Positions 32,349 through 43,688 are shown, counted from the first letter of the stretch. The stretch: DNA of 64,000 nt from Trachythela sp. YZ-2020 (GCA_016169945.1 JADLSH010000076.1:1493001-1557000); one strand, 5' to 3'. The notes: generated by a model not told the origin, from the letters alone. Program-made: numbers and translations.

Positions 32349-32591
32349 GGGGCCACATCCATATTCAAGTTGCCACGCAAAACGTCAAAATTGACGATTT
32401 TATCTAAACCCACCCACCCAGCCTCAAAAATGTCAAGCGTGCCATATAACATATGGTAAGATTTTCTTCAAATATTCATTTTGCTACGATAAAAACGCTG
32501 AAAACGTCACAGCATAATAGTTTTGACCCACCTACCCACCCAAAACGTCAATTTGACTTTTGCGTGGCAAATTGAATATGGATGTGGCCCC
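32349..32591. mobile_element. Harbinger-like MITE (243 bp, TAA duplication)
   Basis: Inverted termini GGGGCCACATCCATATTCAA extend about 50 bp, including GCCACGCAAAA and a GACGTTTT/AAACGTCA core with CCCACCCACC. TAA occurs at 32,346-32,348 and 32,592-32,594. It splits the VICK-VIEMEV coding sequence of the host gene exactly, and the reading frame resumes when it is removed. Confidence 0.8.
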
Positions 32592-32900
32592 TAAGAAAGT
32601 AATCGAGATGGAGGTCATTGGAAATAAGCAAATAAAGTTTACGAAAGATTTGCTGGAGAAATTTGTTATCATTGCTATGAGAGAATGTGGATACATCTAG
32701 TAAATATAGAGCTTTTAAACTCAAGTAACGACTGATGAAAAGTTATCCCCAACTTGTGTTCTGTGTACCAAAAATGAGAAATGTATATGTGGAAAATTTG
32801 GATTCTTCTGAGTTGGTTGAGGAACGTATGTCAAAATAAGTCTGAAAACAACGATGAAGACTTTGATGAAGATGATCTGAATTCCAACACAGAAACTGAG

Positions 32901-33644
32901 GGAACTTCTAAATTGTTCCTTGTTATTCTAGATAGTGGCTAAATACTAACTTATGTCACAATATAATATATGTAATAGTTCAAATATGAGAAGTAGAACT
33001 TTACCAGACAAAAGCCAGGACAGCTTATTGTAGAATACATGCAATCTCGTTTTGAGTGTAGGCCCTTGGCCAGGATCCAATAAGTGGGATTTTATTGCAC
33101 TGATGAAAATCTGGGCTCAAGGATGAAAACATTTCTTTCAATTATAGCCGGTTATGATGAAATTATGGATTTTATATTTCCTTCCAATTTATTTTTTTAT
33201 GATGAATTTCGAGTTGGTGCCTGGGACATGTTTCTTTCACAGTTAAAGGTCCTTCACTGGTGCAGTCTGGCTTCGTCGGTTGGAACAGATGGTTGGACTG
33301 AATGAAAAATTTGTTCCCAGATCGAAGATTGGTATCCATAGAATATACTTAAGCGATGGATGGAACGCACAATTTAAGAAGCCCCAAACATATCTTGCAT
33401 AGTTATTCAATAATACATTAAAGATTCAATCAGAGGTTTTCGTAGGAGTTTATATAAATATCCCTTAATAAAGCCTGGGACAAACTGGGAAACATTGTTG
33501 CGCAAAGATATTTGTCATATTATTTGTCTTACCAATTGTTTCAGTATGTCATATTGTCCTACCAGCTTCGGCAAACGGAGAAAGAGTGTTTCATCAAATG
33601 TTTCTGAATTTGGTAGGAAATATTTTTGCTTTCCTATTATTTTG
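32901..33644. other. Non-coding or unrecognised region
   Basis: A 73-residue frame at 33,084-33,305 (MGFYCTDENLGSRMKTFLSI) may be a further degenerate exon of the upstream family, but I cannot support it. Confidence 0.4.
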
Positions 33645-34095
33645 ATTCGGTTTTAGTTCTTTTAAACTAAAGCTGGGGGTGGCTTAAAATAGAAGCCTAT
33701 AAGGGTTTCCTAAACTGAAATAATTTCAAGTAAATAGAATATCTCTACACTGAGCTCATATATATCTGGAGTAATATTTCGAGTGCAGCGAAACATTGTG
33801 TCATTTTTTACCCTTTCACCATGTGATGATAGTCCGGCAATTCAGGTGATGTTTTGCCACGATCCGAAGATGGCTCTATAGTGCAGACAGAATGTAACAT
33901 CATTACAACAGTGTTCAACCATCTAGCCGGAATGTAACATTGTGCAGGCAGTACATCATGTGAGTAAGAAGTAAAGCCAATGTAAGTAGGCAACCTGCCT
34001 TATTCATGTGACACAAAGGTGTGTCGTGATGTCGAATCATCATGTCAAACAAGTAGCCTTGCATTTTTGAACCCGATAACGCTCCATAAATGTCT
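33645..34095. repeat. Right arm of the long inverted repeat (30.1-34.1 kb)
   Basis: Complement of 30,150-30,575. Relative to the left arm it has an extra segment of about 75 bp (33,815-33,888). A minus-strand frame of 61 residues (33,808-33,993) lies in it, with a short counterpart in the left arm, so the arms may be derived from coding sequence. Confidence 0.8.
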
Positions 34096-34671
34096 ACTAA
34101 GTCTTCAATGTTTTGTACGCGAGTGTTTAGTATGCATTTAGATGAGGTTTAGCAAGTTAAGATGAAGCAAACCGATGCTCCAATTGGATAATTTTATGTC
34201 TAAATACTTTTGAATGTCAGTGAAGCCGGACCAGCAAAACACAACACAAGAGTACCAACTTTGATATAATTGTGACACCTATAATATATATAAAATACCT
34301 GAAAATCCGAGGTATATTCTTGAACGAAAAAACAGGTGATCAGGAACAAGGTATAGCGATTCAATTTTATATTCTTCAATTTCGAAGTGCATTTATTATG
34401 TTGCTGTTTGTCCTGCAGCCAGTGTATTAGCCAGAATAGGTACATCCTGTTGGTATATTATTGATATATTATTTAAATTAGCCAACTTATTAGGTCAGCC
34501 AAAAGCCTATTTAAGCAAATTTGTAGATGTATAAATTTAAGTTGAGACAACACATTAAATTGTTGATTGCTTTGCTTTAAACTCAGTTTTATTACTTGTT
34601 AGGCGGTTAAGTGCAAGAATTGTGCGTTTTGTGATAAAAGCACGACAATAACTTTTAGATACAGAGGCATC
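34096..34671. other. Non-coding AT-rich region
   Basis: Nothing recognised between the inverted-repeat arm and the LINE tail. Confidence 0.5.
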
Positions 34672-34694
34672 TAATAATAATAATAATAATAATG
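34672..34694. repeat. (TAA)n microsatellite, LINE 3' tail
   Basis: About seven TAA units immediately after TCTAA. On the minus strand this is an (ATT)n tail at the 3' end of the adjacent LINE, a typical end for CR1/L2-type elements. Confidence 0.8.
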
Positions 34695-34813
34695 AATTTT
34701 ATTCCAACATATCTACATAGTAGCTCTACATTTGGAATATATATTAGTAAATTAGTATCTAATATTATAAAAGTATAAAACTAGTTCTAAGTACAGAAAA
34801 GGTTAGTAAGTAA

Positions 34814-36085
34814 TTAAATGTCACAGATAGCGATGTTTAATAAGAAATCCTTTGTTTGGGAAACAAATAAGTTATAATTAGTTTCATTACGAATATCAAT
34901 AGGAAGGGAATTAAATAGTTTAGAAGCTCTATCTTGAAAAGTATTTTTTTCCATTGGAATACGTAAATGAACTCCGCTACTAGAACGGGTAGTTCGAATG
35001 TTAATGACTCTCTCAAGTCTTAGATAAGTGGGCCATGTGGCCTGGTGCAGGGCTTTATGAACTGCTTTGAGGAATTGCCAGTCACGTCGTTGTCGAACTG
35101 GCAACCAATCCAATTTGATGACGTCCTCCATCGTGGAGAACCTCCCATTAATAAATGACGCGCAGGCGTTCTGAACACTTTGTAGATGTTTTAACTGGTA
35201 GTCTGGCAGAGGATCATAAACGATATCGCAATAATCCATTTTAGAAATAACCAGCATTTCAACAAGCTGTTTGCGGATGTTGTAAGGTGTAACATTTTTT
35301 ATCTTACGTAGAGTAGACAGTGTTGCATAGCATGAAGACAATAAATGACGGATGTGTTCGCTCCAATCTAATAATTCAGTAAAATGTACCCCAAGTAGTT
35401 TTACGGACTCAACACGTTCGATGACATTAGCCCCCAAATTAAGATGTATCTCTTTATTGCAAAGGGAGTGAACTCGGGACATTTGGGCTGTAGATATCAG
35501 AAGACTTTTGGTTTTCTTTGGGTTCAAAGCAAGATTTGAGTCATTGGACCAGGTGTTAAGGGATTGTAATGTTCTTTCCATTTCCAAAATAGTACTGTCA
35601 AGATCTTTAACCTTCCCAGAGTCTAAAACAGTTGTGTCGTCAGCATACTGATAACACGTATGAGGTATACTCAGGTCTGATACATAGAGATTGAAAATAA
35701 AAGGACCAAGGACAGAACATTGAGGTACACCAAAGTGAGTTTCAACAAGGGTTGATTGTTGGTCATCGAGTTGAACGTATTGATAGCGATCAGTTAAATA
35801 GCTGACCATCCAGTAAAGAAAATTATCGGAGAAACCTAATTTGTGTAATTTACACAGCACTGTCTTGAAATTAAGTGTATCGAATGCTTTGGAAAAATCG
35901 GCTAAAAGCATTAATGTTACCTCACCACTCTTTTGTGCCTTTAAAAGATCGTCCCTAATTCTCATCAGTACAGTGGCGGTCGAATGCCCTTTGTGGAATC
36001 CTGACATTCTACTGCCAAGTAAAGATGCTTTTTCGACAAATTCGAGTAACTGTCGGAGAACCAATCTTTCATAAACTTTTGACAA
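34814..36085 (-). pseudogene. LINE reverse transcriptase
   Basis: A 423-residue open frame with RT motifs: LSKVYERLVLRQLLEFVE, SGFHKGHSTATVLMRIRDDL, LLADFSKAFDTLNFKTVL (first aspartate), FGVPQCSVLGPFIFNLYVSD, YQYADDTTVLDSG (YADD intact), LNPKKTKSLLIS, and a C-terminal tail with MDYCDIVYDPLPDYQLKHLQ and LDWLPVRQRRDWQFLKAVHK. The usually invariant VPQGS motif reads VPQCS, which may impair activity. The first RT segment lies upstream in another frame (around 36,090-36,240: ISRICPIPKVDTPV-like), so one frameshift separates it from the preceding ORF. RT would make cDNA directly at the nicked target. Confidence 0.9.
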
Positions 36086-36231
36086 TGCTGGAAGAAAGGC
36101 AATCGGTCTAAAATCGTCAGATATGACTGGAGTGTCAACTTTGGGAATTGGACAGATCCTCGAGATTTTCCATGGACTGGGAAAGAGTTGGAGATCAATG
36201 CATGAATTTAATATATGGGTTATTGGTGATG

Positions 36232-37836
36232 CTAAAATATCTGCACAGCGTTAATGAATTTAACAGGTAAGTTGTCAGGACCTGTCGACATGTCATTCCG
36301 CAGCTCTCCAAGCTCTTTTAACACTTCATTATACGTAACAGGACGGAGATTAAAATCGTTCTTCTTACAGGGCAAGGATTTAATATAATTAAATAATTCT
36401 TCATTGCTTTCACTTTGGGACTGACCTAGTGTTCTTTCGACTGTTGAGGTGAAATGATTGTTTAAAACTTCTGGGTCAATTTTTATTCGTTGCGGATTTG
36501 CATTTAAAATACGATGTATTACTCGCCAAACTGACTTTGCTTTCTTTGAAGAAAGAGCCACTGACAAAAATTTTCTTTTAGCCCTTTTAATGGTTGTTTT
36601 GAGACAATTTCTCACTGAGCGATAACGATCCCATATTTTGTCAGTGGGACTCTTGTGTGCCAATATCCTGAGATTATTACGTTCAGATTGTAGCTTTCTT
36701 AATTTGTCGGATTGAAGCCATGGACAGGGTGGGCGGGTAACCTTTATTCTCTTGAGGGGTGCATGACGATTTAGACATTCGCTAAGTAGATCGTTAAGAA
36801 TACTAAGTTGATCATTCGGGTCGTTCAATGAATATAATAAACTAAAAGGAACCAATAAACAGTCCTTATAAAAGGTGTCAAGGTTCAGCTGGCGGGTATC
36901 TCGTATAATTTTATAACGTGGTTCGTATCTTATAGTACGTATATTAACACACACGTTGGGGGCGTCATGATCGCTGATAGTTGGACATGGAATAACATCA
37001 GTATGCGTTATTCGGTTTGGAGTATTTGAGATAATATGATCAATGATGGTACTTGTAGTCCGAGTTATTCTAGTTGGTTTCTTCACGTGCTGATGGAGGT
37101 TTAATGAGCTTAGTAATGACATAAATGCTTTTGTTTTCGGATCACTGGTTTTACAAAAGTCACTATTTAAATTACCAGTGAGAATTATAAGGCCATTCCA
37201 AGAGGCGACAATGTCACTTAACATACTTTCCATTTGTTCTAGCCAATTAGGGAATGAAAGAAGCCTTTGGGAACGATAAACAACACCAAGTAGAAGTTTA
37301 CTATGCCTGTTTCGGCCAGGCAATTCGAGCCACAATTGTTCCAAGTCAGGGTATTTTTCCTCGATGTCGTAGCGCCGTTTATACGAAATAGATTCTCTTA
37401 TATAAAATCCAACTCTGCCGCCCCTAATTTTGTCTCTATTACGATATTCGAAAGTATACTCCGGTATACTAACGTGATTTAACAACAAGGGATTATCCTT
37501 TAGCCACGTTTCACTGAGAGCGGCAATGTCGAATTTGTAGGTTTCCAATAACAGACAAAATTCATCGATGTTCAAAGTCATACTTTGGGTATTTAGGTGT
37601 ACAATATTCATTTGTTTCGACTTGGATTTAAGAATTTCAAGATGGGTATCTTCTGACTCCTTAGCAACAGATTGACTTGCATTTAAACAATTATTTAAGT
37701 CATCAGAAAATACATCCGAGATATCTCTAACATTATGAAAGGATAATTCGGTCATAATTAAACAAGCATCACAGGTCTGGACATGCAAATATTGTTGGTC
37801 TCTTAATACGCCGTTGTTTTTATACTTGAGGTTCAA
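36232..37836 (-). pseudogene. LINE AP endonuclease and RT entry region
   Basis: A 534-residue open frame. The endonuclease-type domain starts near MNIVHLNTQSMTLNIDEFCL, with FDIAALSETWLKDN (catalytic glutamate), GGRVGFYIRES, LGVVYRSQ, LIILTGNLNSDFCK (the usual GDFN reads GNLN, so the catalytic aspartate is shifted or lost) and TISDHDAPNVCVNI (SDH motif). It continues through a basic linker (KRIKVTRPPCPWLQSDKLRK) to RNDMSTGPDNLPVKFINAV at the RT entrance, where the frameshift falls. The endonuclease would nick target DNA to prime reverse transcription. Confidence 0.85.
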
Positions 37837-38105
37837 ACAACGTGTGTGAACAATGTTTTGGCAAATTTCACAGACAATTCTGATTTGTTACATTTACATG
37901 GTTTCTCGCATACAATACAGGGTGCAGTTGAACGATTTTTTGACTTTCGACCATTGTTGTTCGTAATGTTCGATGTTGTGCTACGTTCATGTTCCGGCCC
38001 AGGGTTAATTTCAATATCCATAGATCTAATAAGTAATTGTCTAGTAGCACATGAGTTCTTCGTTCTTTTAGCTCTCATTACGAGAAATGGAGTTAACTGG
38101 CTCAA
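37740..38105 (-). pseudogene. LINE N-terminal ORF with 2A-like motif and PHD-like module
   Basis: Starts MSQLTPFLVMRAKRTKNSCA and reaches RQLLIRSMDIEINPGPEHER. DIEINPGP (37,995-38,018) fits the 2A consensus D(V/I)ExNPGP, at which ribosomes skip one peptide bond. After a basic low-complexity stretch come CIVCEKPCKCN and, one frame over, VCEICQNIVHTRCLNLKYKN and VQTCDAC: a Cys4-His-Cys3 spacing like a PHD finger, as found in CR1-type elements. One frameshift lies between the two halves at about 37,880. Confidence 0.75.
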
Positions 38106-38130
38106 TGCGATGAGCCACTTTATTTGACAT

Positions 38131-38866
38131 TAAACTAGAGTTAGCAATGTATATTCACAGGGAGGCCACATGTCATCGTTGATGAACCGATAATCCTGGA
38201 TATTAAAACCAAGGTGAAAATTGTGAAATATCTTGTTTTCTTTCGATAGCCAACCCCATGATGACTCTGTTCATAAGCATGATCCAATTGATTATTATTA
38301 GGTCTATGCCCAGTTGCTATCAAGTTGGCAAGATAAACGAGTACAACTGAGACTCCGAATGCACGTCCGACCACCATAGGTGACTTGACTACGCAAGCTA
38401 AACTTTGGGTTCATTTTAGGCTGTCTTCCTAAAACCGACCACCCATATTTTAAGTAAAAAGAGATCCACCTAAAACTTTATGACCAGGAAGGTTTAGGCT
38501 AGTGATTACCTGAATCAGCTTTACGTTTGTCAAACATTTTGTTTTTACCCAGATAAGCTATCAATAGTCTCAAGGACCTCAAAGGAAAATGGCGGCCGTC
38601 TAGACATAACAATTCCTACTAAATTTGGTTGCTGCATCAGAAGAACTGCAACGTACAATCTCAATAGTAAACACTAACATATTGGATTTCATTTATTATT
38701 TATTTTAAAACTTTGCACAACGTAACCACGTCAGGTCTTCCTTGCCTGTGATGGAAGTTAACATCCTCAAATATTTCCATAAATTACTACCATAATTGTG
38801 TTATTTTATTGTTAGTTGAATAATATAATATGTTATTTAATGTGGATCAATTTGCATTTCTTCAAC
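38131..38866. other. Non-coding region
   Basis: No gene recognised between the LINE 5' end and the foldback element. Confidence 0.5.
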
Positions 38867-39506
38867 TAGTCTAAGACCTGTATATAAGTTGTTTGTATGC
38901 ATTTAATTTAGGACAGATAATCTCAACTGTTTTAGGGTAAAATGACCATGATGGACAACATGGCATATGTGCCAAAACCCAAATCCGGTGCGAAATTCCT
39001 GAAAATAACCACACCCAGAAACGGCACTGCCGACATAGCTCTATCTCCTAAACCATCAAAGCTACGGACATTCTGAAGTGCTTATAGTGTTTAGAATGGT
39101 TACATTTAGGTGTGTTCATTGGAGAGTAAAATGGGTCTCAGTACAATATTTTACAAGAAAATGAATATGCACCATCCCAGGTCAAGTGCTAAATTATACA
39201 TCACATAACTTCATACACCTTAGAAAGGCTATGTTATCTTATTTCCTAAATGTTTTGGTCATAGGATAAGGTCAAACGTATTTAGATTACAGTATCCAAA
39301 AATAATTGATTGTACAAAGGTGGAACCTTTAACAATTAAGCAGAGAGATTCCAAACTGTTTGAGTTACTACTCCAAATGTTTCATAAACATGAATCAACA
39401 ACATCATGTTCAAAGTAATTTGAAAATCATGCTCAATCTTCATGAAAACACCGCATGGGCTAGATGACAGGGCAGGTGAAAATTCTCACGAATAGTTGAA
39501 ACTATA

Positions 39507-41342
39507 TCTCAAGCATCTCATAACCACCACACCTCGCACACGCGTCATGTACTTCTTACCCAAAATCCACAAACCCGATAACCCAGGTAGACCCATTGTC
39601 TCTGCTTGCGGTTGTCCCACCGAGCTTATCTCTAGCTACCTCAATCGTGTAATGGCGCCCTTGCTTAAGGACTTACCATCCTATATCAAGGACACCAAAC
39701 ATGCTCTCCAAATCTTTCATAACATTCAATTTCACAACACTCATAATTCATTTTCACCAAGGATGTCAAATCCTTGTACACTGTCATGCCCCATCATGAT
39801 GGTTTGAGAGCACTCACATTCTTCTTAGATAAGCACCCCAACCAGGAACCCTCTACCACTGTTTTGATCTATTTGGCTGAATTAGTGCTCACCCTCAACA
39901 ATTTTTCATTTGATGGTGAGCATTACCAACAAATAAGTGGTGTAGCCATGGGAACCAAAATGGGTCCCAACTATGCCAATTTATTCGTTGGTTTTGTGGA
40001 AAAGCAGATCTTCGAGCAATACACTGATCCCATACCTGATTACTATGGTAGGTACATTGATGACTGTCTCGGCAAAGCATCCTGTTCCCGCTTAGAGTTG
40101 GATAAGTTAATTAATTTAGTTAATAACTTCCACCCAGCAATCCAGTTTACTTGAGAGATCAGTGAGACCAGTGTATCGTTCTTAGATATACTTGTATCTA
40201 TCAATGGCAATAGACTTGTTACTTCTGTGTTCTACAGCCGATAACTACTCCCATAGCTATCTTCTCTTTACTTCTACCCACCCCAACCACACTAAAAGGT
40301 CCATTCCCTTCTCTCCGTTCCTTCGCCTTCACCGCATTTGCAGTGAAGATGAGGACTTCCATACCAAAAGTCAGGAAATGAGAAACTTTTTTGTCCAACA
40401 CGGTTATCCAACCCCTCTCTTAGATACTGCCTTTTCGAAGGCCTGCAATATTCCCTGATCCGAAACCCTTAGAGACCGTGTGTCTAATGTTGCCAACAAC
40501 AAAATACCCCTAGTTCTCGGTTACCATCCCTTCAATTTCAAAGTAAGGGATGTCATTATGAAGAATTTTCATATCTTGAAAAACGACCCTGAAACATCTT
40601 CCATTTTCACCAATAATCCCTTAGTCTGGTTTCGACATAGTAAAAATATCTGTGAAACCCTAGTCCACAGCTCTCTACCACAGGACTCGTTGTCACCTAA
40701 TGGCACGTTTCTTTGTGCACCAAAATCTAAGTACACTATTAAGCACCATTTCATGTGCATCTCATCTACTGTATTTCATGCAGTAAATGTGGGATGCTCT
40801 ATATTGGTGAAACAGGTATATATTTAAGGATAAGGTTTCGTGAGCATCGTCATGCTGTCGTAAACAATGGTGGTAAACAACCTGTTGCCACACATTTCAA
40901 CACTGGCAATCACAGTGTTTCAGATATGAAAATTCGAGCTCTGTGTCCCATTTCTGGTAGTAATGATAGCCGCAAAAGCCAAGAAATGTGTCTCATTTCC
41001 CAACTTTGCACCATTCATCCTCTCGGCATTAATGAGTGCCTCTCTTACATTTAACTCCTATCTGTTTATGCCTGCCATCAGCCGATACTCTACATCTCAC
41101 CTTATCTAGTATTTTGTTCCTTGTTTCTGTCTTTCTTGCTTTATCTTTGTTCGCTGCTTCTTATATGCTAATATATTTTGTGATTGGTTTATTTTTTATC
41201 ACGTGGTCGCTTTTGTATTCACTATAAAAGCACATGTTTTCCCCCCAACCCATTCTACTAACTTCCAGACTAAGGGCCTTTGCTCTAAACGTTGAAGTTC
41301 TCATTGTATTTTTCAGGTAGTTTTACACAACAATCAACTGCC
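39507..41342 (+). pseudogene. Penelope-like element copy 1: RT and GIY-YIG endonuclease
   Basis: Bounded by the 15-bp direct repeat ATAGTTGAAACTATA (39,492-39,506 and 41,343-41,357), the likely duplication. Protein pieces: [20 protein letters not shown] and [20 protein letters not shown] (RT N-terminus), YQQISGVAMGTKMGPNYANL, PDYYGRYIDDCLGKASCSRL (YIDD catalytic motif), an in-frame TGA at about 40,152, KRSIPFSPFLRLHRICSEDE, and a C-terminal GIY-YIG nuclease with YCISCSKCGMLYIGETGIYL, RIRFREHRHAV and CPISGSNDSRKSQEMCLI. Penelope-like elements use this nuclease to nick the target and RT to copy RNA. The 5' part of RT is missing and several frameshifts are present. Confidence 0.9.
41260..41299 (+). 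ncRNA. Hammerhead-ribozyme-like remnant in the Penelope 3' region
   Basis: AACTTC, CAGACTA, a short GC-rich hairpin, TAAACGTT and GAAGTT follow one another. The outer six bases pair (AACTTC with GAAGTT). The hammerhead cores would be CTGANGA and GAAA; here both have one or two changes. The homologous site in copy 2 (53,108-53,147) keeps GAAA. Penelope-like elements are known to carry hammerhead motifs, so a decayed ribozyme is plausible. Confidence 0.45.
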
Positions 41343-42220
41343 ATAGTTGAAACTATAGTTGGATTTGATAAACGATTTTGTAAGTCCTGTGTAATATTGT
41401 ATGTTCTGGTTTTCTTAAGCTAAACAGAAGCCAGAAACTTACAAAATATTTTTGAACCAAAATTTCAAAGGTTTTCTCTGTTTCAAATTATAGTTTCAAC
41501 CTTACTGCTTTCAACTGTAATCTAAATATGTTTGAAGACGAAAAAATGTGATAAATCGAGAAGAGAAGTGGAGAGACATTGCACCAGCACAATAATTGAG
41601 CAAAAAGTGATACTACAAATATCGAAGATAAACACACAGCACTACTTCAAAACATGTTCAAGTACAACTTGTGGATAATATTTGCGAGGCTCTGTGATAA
41701 AAAGCAAAATATGGCTGAAATTGTGTTTTGGCAGGGGGTAGGTAAGTGAAATGAACGGTATTATAGCTCAACAAAACAATATCAACCCTCATTAAATCTA
41801 TTAGTATTATATTGAAATAAGTATAGTTTTTTATCTTATGACCAAAATATTTAGGAAATAAGAAAACATAGCCTTTCTAAGGTGTATGAAGTCATGTGAT
41901 GTATAATTAGCAGTTGATCTGGGATGGTGTAAAATATCATTTTCTTGTAAAATATTGTACGTAGACACATTTCACTCTCCAATGACCACCCCTAAAAGTA
42001 ACCATTCTAAACACTATAAGCACTTCAGAAAGTCTGTAGCTTTGATGATTTAGGAGATAGATCTATATCGGCAGTGCCGCTTCTGGGTGTGGTCATTTTC
42101 GGGCATTTTGCACCGGATTCGGGTTTTGGCACATATTCTGTGTTGTCTGTCATCGTCAGACAGTTGAGATTATCTGTCCTAAATGAAATGCATACAAACT
42201 CATATACAGGTCCTAGACTA

Positions 42221-43290
42221 AACAGAATGCTGTCAATATGCATCATATTCGGCTTAATTCGCAAACTAAAACAAATGAAACGTACTTGTTGGCCAGGAGA
42301 ATATGCTAAATGCTTACAAAAGCATAACTGCATAAGTATTGTATTTTATAATAGCAATGTTAACTAGTTTCAAGACTAATAACTACTTACCACTTCTCGA
42401 AAATCATAAATATAGAAGATATCTTGATTCTAGCTCCTTGTCAACAACAAAAGACAACAGGTCACACACAGACTTGACCACTGCTTTTAATGTTGTACGT
42501 GTTGTACCTTGCAAGTTTAGTAAAAATGTGAACGTTATCTTCACACCTATAGTTATATTATTTTCTGGTTCAACAACCTCATTCCACAGCAACCTTGCAA
42601 GTACTTTCCCATTTATTTCTTCCAGTGCGGTATTATTTGTAAATACTTCCGGTGTGCATAATTGAAATCAACATGCATGTAAGTCATCGTCAATTTCCAT
42701 CACTGGGCATTTCCATGAGCTTCTTACCCTGATTGTAAGTTCTGCCCCATCTGATTCCACAATGTCTTTGTTACGTTGTTTTATCGGAGGAAAAGAAGAA
42801 CACTCTTGCTGCAGCGAGGAACTAAACAGGTCTAACAGAATGTCAAAGTGATATAAAACATCACCTTCAAACTAACCATCTTTCTTCTGAAACACTAACT
42901 GAAGTAGAGTTAATCCTTTTAAGAGCAGAAATAGGCAATCTTCACCGGGGGCAAATAGATGCAATGTTGATCTGTACAAATACGGACTTCACTCTTGGAA
43001 AGCAATGGAGACCATCTAACCTATCCTGTCACTACCCTAAACACAATGGCAAGAGAAAGGTGCTAAAACGCACGATACGATTGGAGTAAAGATGTGCTAA
43101 AATATAGAACAGTTGTATCAAGTCTGTGTTCCTGTTGAATCACGTGAGAACATTTTACATTTATCCTCTTCTTCAAAGGGTATTAGCGAAATAAAATGGG
43201 TATAGTATCAACCTGTCCTTTTCTGTCCTGTTCAGTTATAAGTTTAATTAAAATTAAACCCTCTTTTCTCAATCATCCATTCAGCGATAT
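42221..43290. other. Non-coding or unrecognised region
   Basis: No supported gene. A minus-strand frame at 42,404-42,592 (MLWNEVVEPENNITIGVKIT) cannot be assigned. Confidence 0.45.
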
Positions 43291-43685
43291 GTGTTAAATG
43301 CAGAACGGAATATAAGGAGACCCCAACTTTGCAAAACACGTAGCCTGGGAGTAGCTCACATTTCGAAAACATTTGGTTTGGTTGGTGAAGGTAAATTCGA
43401 TCTTTCCACAGGTAAAATAGCAGCGATATTTATTAAGCAATTATCAGAACAAAGTATACTGAATAGTGCTGCGTTATTTACTATGATTTTTCAATTTGTA
43501 GGATAGCTTTTGGTATGGCTACCATAAAAACAGAGAAACTTTAGAGTTTACTCCTTTACCAACTTCAAAACGAGCTCCCCGGTTAAGCATCACGATTCCA
43601 GATGACGATGTACAGGAAAAAGCAGACACTATTCTTGACAGTGATGACGAAGAAATTTTGAATAACTATAATGAATTTCTGTAAA
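43291..43685 (+). pseudogene. Unrecognised coding remnant with acidic C-terminus
   Basis: Two adjoining open pieces: LNAERNIRRPQLCKTRSLGV with VGEGKFDLSTGKIAAIFIKQ, and after a gap DSFWYGYHKNRETLEFTPLP, RAPRLSITIPDDDVQEKADT and DSDDEEILNNYNEFL ending at a stop at about 43,685. The second piece looks like the C-terminus of a real protein because it is continuous and ends naturally in acidic residues. I cannot name the family. It could be part of the transposon-associated gene that begins just downstream. Confidence 0.4.
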
Positions 43686-43688
43686 AAA

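Larger units (their letters stand above)
31171..32900 (+). pseudogene. Repeated zinc-binding-like gene family (YHxxCY type), broken by two MITEs
   Basis: The start MAEDICKTGISSCFMHFDGI at 31,171 leads to CQRLKKCLECRSKWDKL. The frame reaches a MITE at 31,424, resumes at WYHHE...CWKRFCDEEKIHRQ and runs to CIICGRDASWFSLDK with a good donor at 31,930. After an intron (acceptor at 32,106) come LAETIDAGTAAERKNDEQIL, RGKDCVAME, a YHKVCY-type motif, KFLTRETKK and YEKSYDVICK. A second MITE (32,349-32,591) precedes VIEMEVIGNKQIKFTKDLLE, and an acidic tail ENNDEDFDEDDLNSNTETEG follows. Paired Cys and YHxxCY/F motifs suggest zinc binding. I recognise the pattern as a multi-copy family of cnidarian genomes, often next to transposons, but know no function. 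Frameshifts and stops occur in each block. Confidence 0.6.
34673..38130 (-). mobile_element. Nearly full-length CR1/L2-like LINE
   Basis: Minus-strand order: short N-terminal ORF with 2A-like motif and a Cys/His-rich PHD-like module (38,105-37,740), AP endonuclease (37,650-36,900), RT (36,400-34,814) and an (ATT)n tail. Only one frameshift in the N-terminal module and one between endonuclease and RT were noted, making it the best-preserved autonomous-type element in the window. Confidence 0.85.
38869..42218. mobile_element. Foldback element copy 1, TA duplication, containing a Penelope-like insertion
   Basis: Termini GTCTAAGACCTGTATATAAG and the complement of GTCTAGGACCTGTATATGAG are flanked by TA (38,867-38,868 and 42,219-42,220). 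Arms of 600-900 bp share AGGACAGATAATCTCAACTG, GCACCATCCCAGGTCAA and GTATCCAAAAATAATTGATT with copy 2 at 46,978. It encodes no transposase. TA duplication hints at a Tc1/mariner-like parent. The centre is occupied by a 1.84-kb Penelope-like element. Confidence 0.8.

Noticed and set aside
35841..36074. Plus-strand frames opposite the LINE RT
   Set aside because: They are antisense shadows of a strong RT coding frame and show no domain.
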